A stretch of 44,070 nucleotides of DNA from Bacteroidia bacterium (GTDB lineage: Bacteria; Bacteroidota; Bacteroidia; SpSt-205): assembly GCA_025057135.1 (NCBI GenBank), contig JANWXY010000042.1, positions 1-44,070 on the forward strand, written 5' to 3'. How positions within the stretch are numbered: the first letter of the stretch is position 1; every line of letters begins with the position of its first letter. Below the pieces are notes generated by a model. It did not search any database. It worked only from the letters and a program-made list of their open reading frames with translations, and was not told the origin of the DNA. A program made the translations under genes and the position numbers. This document shows, piece after piece, positions 42,014 through 44,070 of the stretch.

Positions 42014-42019
42014 CGCCCC

Positions 42020-42685
42020 CTATCGCAAGTAATCCCATCTATCTACCTCAGAAGGCGATGGTCGCGCAAGCTGTGATAAAAGCCATCCCCCCGCAAATCC
42101 ACCGATGTGTGCCCAGAAAGCTATACCACCCGTCTCACCAGAGACCCAGTTGCTCAGCTTGTCTATGACGCCTTGTAGCAACTGGAGAATAAACCAGAGC
42201 ACCAAGAAAAACCGAGCTGATATCATCTGAAAAAATAACGGTGGAATGTAAGCCAAAATCTTAGCCCGAGGAAAAAGAGTAAGATAAGCCCCCATAATCC
42301 CAGATATAGCTCCTGAGGCACCTACCACGGGCACAAGCGACTCCGAATATAAATAAGCATGGGTCATCAGCGCCACTAAACCTGAAGCGAAATAGACGAT
42401 TCCATACCATATTTTCCCCAAAACATCTTCTACATTATCCCCAAAAACCCATAGAGCCCACATGTTGAATATCAAGTGCCCCCAGCTTCCATGCATAAAC
42501 ATGGAAGTGAATGCCTTAGTCAGAGAAAAAGGCTCGGCGGGGATATATCCCAAATCAAGCAGGGCTTCGCTGAACGCTTCGGTATCAGTATAATATTGAA
42601 GAAAAAACCACACATTCCCCCCTATGATTAGAGAAGTGATGAGGGGAAAGCTTCGGGATGGATTTATGTCCCGTAGAGGAATCAC
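42020..42685 (-). CDS. Rhomboid-family intramembrane serine protease
   Basis: A 221-residue membrane protease of about six helices. The catalytic dyad is Ser124 in VGASGAISG and His193 in FWAHIGGFAGG. The HGSWGHLIFNMWALWVFG stretch (65-82) supplies the HxxxN oxyanion part. It cleaves transmembrane segments of unknown substrates. It starts directly at the end of the stomatin-like gene with no gap, so the two are almost surely co-expressed. Confidence 0.92.
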   Translation of the reverse strand: MIPLRDINPSRSFPLITSLIIGGNVWFFLQYYTDTEAFSEALLDLGYIPAEPFSLTKAFTSMFMHGSWGHLIFNMWALWVFGDNVEDVLGKIWYGIVYFASGLVALMTHAYLYSESLVPVVGASGAISGIMGAYLTLFPRAKILAYIPPLFFQMISARFFLVLWFILQLLQGVIDKLSNWVSGETGGIAFWAHIGGFAGGWLLSQLARPSPSEVDRWDYLR

Positions 42686-43573
42686 CTATGTTTTTGAGTG
42701 ATTGGATATGAGCTCTCCCACTTGACGAGCTAAGCCTGTGACCTCTACGGGTACGATCCACTTGGCAGAGGGGGATTGGCCTACATTTTTGAGCGTCTCT
42801 AAGTATTGTATGAGCATGGTATTGTTATCCAAGTGACGGGCGGCTTCACTGATTTTTTGGAGAGCGAGAGCGTATCCTTCGGCTGCCAGAAGCTGAGCTT
42901 CCCTTTGAGCCTCTGCGTGGAGAATAGCCGAGGCTTTCTGAGCCTCAGCTTCCAAAATTCGGGCGGTTTTTTCTCCCTCAGCTCGTAGGATTTGTGCTTG
43001 TTTAGTCCCCTCAGCTTCGGTCACCATCGCCCGGCGGGTGCGTTCTGCGGCCATCTGCTTAGTCATAGACTCTTGAACTTCCGCTGGCGGGAGAATCTCT
43101 TTGATCTCTACTGCATTCACCTGTACACCCCAGCGGTGGGTAACCTCATCCAACTTTACGCGCAGCTTTTGATTAATCTCATCCCGTTTAGACAAAACAT
43201 CGTCTAATGCGATATCTCCAATCACAGCGCGCAGTGTAGTAGTGGCTAATCCCTCGGTCGCTTGGAAAACATTCTGCACATTCACGACAGATGCCAGAGG
43301 ATCGACAATCTGCAAGTAGATGAGAAAGTCTATGGAAATCGGAGCATTATCTCGGGTGATACAAGTCTGCTTGGGAATTTCCATAATCCGTTCACGCAGG
43401 TCCACCCGAATGGGCGTGTCTATGACGGGGATAATAACAACGAGTCCAGGACCTTTTGCCTGGGGTAGAGCTCTCCCCAGACGCAAAACGACAAGTCTTT
43501 GATATTCCGGAAGTACTTTTAGGCTTGAGAAAAGCAGTAGCACCACCAGCCCGATGAGAATGTAGGTAAGCAT
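42686..43573 (-). CDS. SPFH/Band 7 (stomatin-like, slipin) membrane protein
   Basis: A 295-residue membrane scaffold. An N-terminal membrane helix (3-19) leads to an SPFH domain (about 22-190) with GPGLVVIIPVID, LATTTLRAVIGDIALDDVLSKRDEIN and AVEIKEILPP. An Ala/Glu/Gln-rich coiled coil (about 190-250) follows. Such proteins oligomerise into rings that organise membrane proteins and proteases. The usual bacterial partner, NfeD, is absent; the partner here is the rhomboid protease. A TACCTTTG box lies 4 nt before the ATG. Confidence 0.93.
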   Translation of the reverse strand: MLTYILIGLVVLLLFSSLKVLPEYQRLVVLRLGRALPQAKGPGLVVIIPVIDTPIRVDLRERIMEIPKQTCITRDNAPISIDFLIYLQIVDPLASVVNVQNVFQATEGLATTTLRAVIGDIALDDVLSKRDEINQKLRVKLDEVTHRWGVQVNAVEIKEILPPAEVQESMTKQMAAERTRRAMVTEAEGTKQAQILRAEGEKTARILEAEAQKASAILHAEAQREAQLLAAEGYALALQKISEAARHLDNNTMLIQYLETLKNVGQSPSAKWIVPVEVTGLARQVGELISNHSKT

Positions 43574-43577
43574 AATC

Positions 43578-43585
43578 CAAAGGTA
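43578..43585 (-). promoter_or_regulatory. -7 box of the stomatin-rhomboid operon
   Basis: Perfect TACCTTTG within TATACCTTTG, ending 4 nt before the ATG at 43573. Confidence 0.65.
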
Positions 43586-43608
43586 TAACTTAGGGTCGGT
43601 TCAAGGTC

Positions 43609-43637
43609 TTGATTTTTTCGGAAACGTCGTAATTTTG
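43609..43637 (+). promoter_or_regulatory. Promoter of initiator tRNA-Met
   Basis: TTG (43609-43611), an 18-bp spacer and TAATTTTG (43630-43637) fit the -33/-7 pattern. The mature tRNA begins 8 nt after the box. Confidence 0.7.
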
Positions 43638-43645
43638 CCTCACAT

Positions 43646-43717
<72 letters not shown>

Positions 43718-43870
43718 CTAACACCTCTGATACTGCCCTTGTAGATAACCCAGCTCAGCTCTAAGTATTGCATAGAGGTAGTTTCGGTGTCCAAATCATC
43801 ATATGCCCCCCAAAATCCGATGTAAGTCTGTGAATCACTACTGTCTCATGTATTCTGTACCAAGGCTTAG
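43718..43870. other. Intergenic stretch after initiator tRNA
   Basis: No convincing gene. An open frame of 57 codons from 43803 would run through the following terminator and is not credible. Confidence 0.4.
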
Positions 43871-43903
43871 CAAAAAAGCTGCTGCCGTGTTAGGCAGCAG
43901 CTT
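43871..43903 (-). terminator. Terminator of the gene entering from the right edge
   Basis: AAGCTGCTGCC pairs perfectly with GGCAGCAGCTT (11 bp, 6-nt loop). On the minus strand it is followed by TTTTTTG, so it ends leftward transcription. It may also slow rightward transcripts from the tRNA. Confidence 0.85.
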
Positions 43904-43931
43904 ATTCATTTTGTCACCCAGCTATGTATGG

Positions 43932-44070
43932 TCAGGCGGGAAAGTTTTCTGCCCCGCTTTGGCGTAAAAGTACTCTGACCTCCCCCTGAGGCGACACAAT
44001 GAGATAGCCATCTTGCAAGAGAAAAGTTTTCTCCCCTTCTGAGGTAGCGATTTTGAGAGGCCCTGAAACA
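43932..44070 (-). CDS. 3' end of a gene, possibly ATP synthase epsilon subunit (partial)
   Basis: A 45-codon open frame enters from the right edge and stops at 43932-43934, 28 nt before a strong terminator. The fragment reads GPLKIATSEGEKTFLLQDGYLIV and then VRVLLRQ. This resembles the end of the beta-sandwich of F1 epsilon subunits (a G-x-L-x-I strand, a hydrophobic strand, G-G/Y, then V-x-V-L), which in Bacteroidota is often short and lacks the helical tail. The fragment is too small for certainty. Confidence 0.4.
   Translation of the reverse strand, partial: VSGPLKIATSEGEKTFLLQDGYLIVSPQGEVRVLLRQSGAENFPA

Noticed and set aside
43803-43976. 57-codon plus-strand open frame
   Set aside because: It would cross a perfect terminator hairpin and lacks a -7 box and any similarity.

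Overview
The window reads as a gene-dense chromosomal segment of a member of the Bacteroidota. The evidence is a gingipain-type PorU sortase, secreted proteins with type IX secretion (T9SS) sorting tails, a TonB-dependent receptor with an N-terminal carboxypeptidase-regulatory-like domain, and the promoter style: a TAnnTTTG (or TAnnTTCG) -7 box in front of almost every transcription unit. In about nineteen units that box ends only 4-8 nt before the start codon, so most mRNAs here are predicted to be leaderless or nearly so. Shine-Dalgarno sequences are almost absent. The two clear exceptions are a tiny cytochrome oxidase subunit gene and the programmed frameshift site of prfB. I see no rRNA, insertion sequence, phage or CRISPR array. 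The finer lineage cannot be fixed from this sequence alone.

Layout. 1-3987 (+): a PhoD-like phosphatase, a phosphohexomutase (glmM-like) and a glycosyltransferase in one tight operon. 3922-7359 (-): a complete B/ba3-type cytochrome c oxidase operon in the order IIa-II-I-SCO1-cytochrome c. 7585-13566 (-): a PfkB sugar kinase, a small T9SS cargo protein and a 1261-residue T9SS cargo with a GH18 domain. 13642-15744 (+): tRNA-Asp followed at 7 nt by ligA. 15823-19755 (-): an AspH-type hydroxylase, prfB (two exons joined by +1 frameshift), an M16 peptidase and trmB. 19785-21680 (+): asnB. 21607-25168 (-): a very basic secreted protein with cysteine-punctuated repeats, a CNT nucleoside transporter and a DUF151/UVR bifunctional nuclease. 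25276-29660: an outer-membrane protein converging on porU. 29679-35562: tRNA-Lys (-), then nuoJKL, a membrane-anchored cytochrome c and a TonB-dependent receptor (+). 35585-38921: a beta-barrel protein, yraN/dnaJ (-), hsp20 and pyrE. 38946-43573 (-): a stomatin-rhomboid pair, then gmk-nadD-pssA-polysaccharide deacetylase. 43646-43717: initiator tRNA-Met. The right edge holds the 3' end of what may be the ATP synthase epsilon gene.

Themes. Respiration is represented by the ba3 oxidase operon, the isolated nuoJKL block and two c-type cytochromes. Envelope and secretion are represented by PorU, T9SS cargo, beta-barrels, the TonB receptor, glycan enzymes and phospholipid synthesis. Translation and DNA maintenance are represented by prfB, ligA, trmB and three tRNAs. 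The genome is compact: divergent promoters sit in gaps as small as 29 bp, convergent genes overlap at their 3' ends, and several starts are best assigned by the position of the -7 box. The least explained gene is the cysteine/histidine-repeat protein at 21607-23148. The most system-like observation is the pervasive leaderless architecture together with rare, strong SD sequences.
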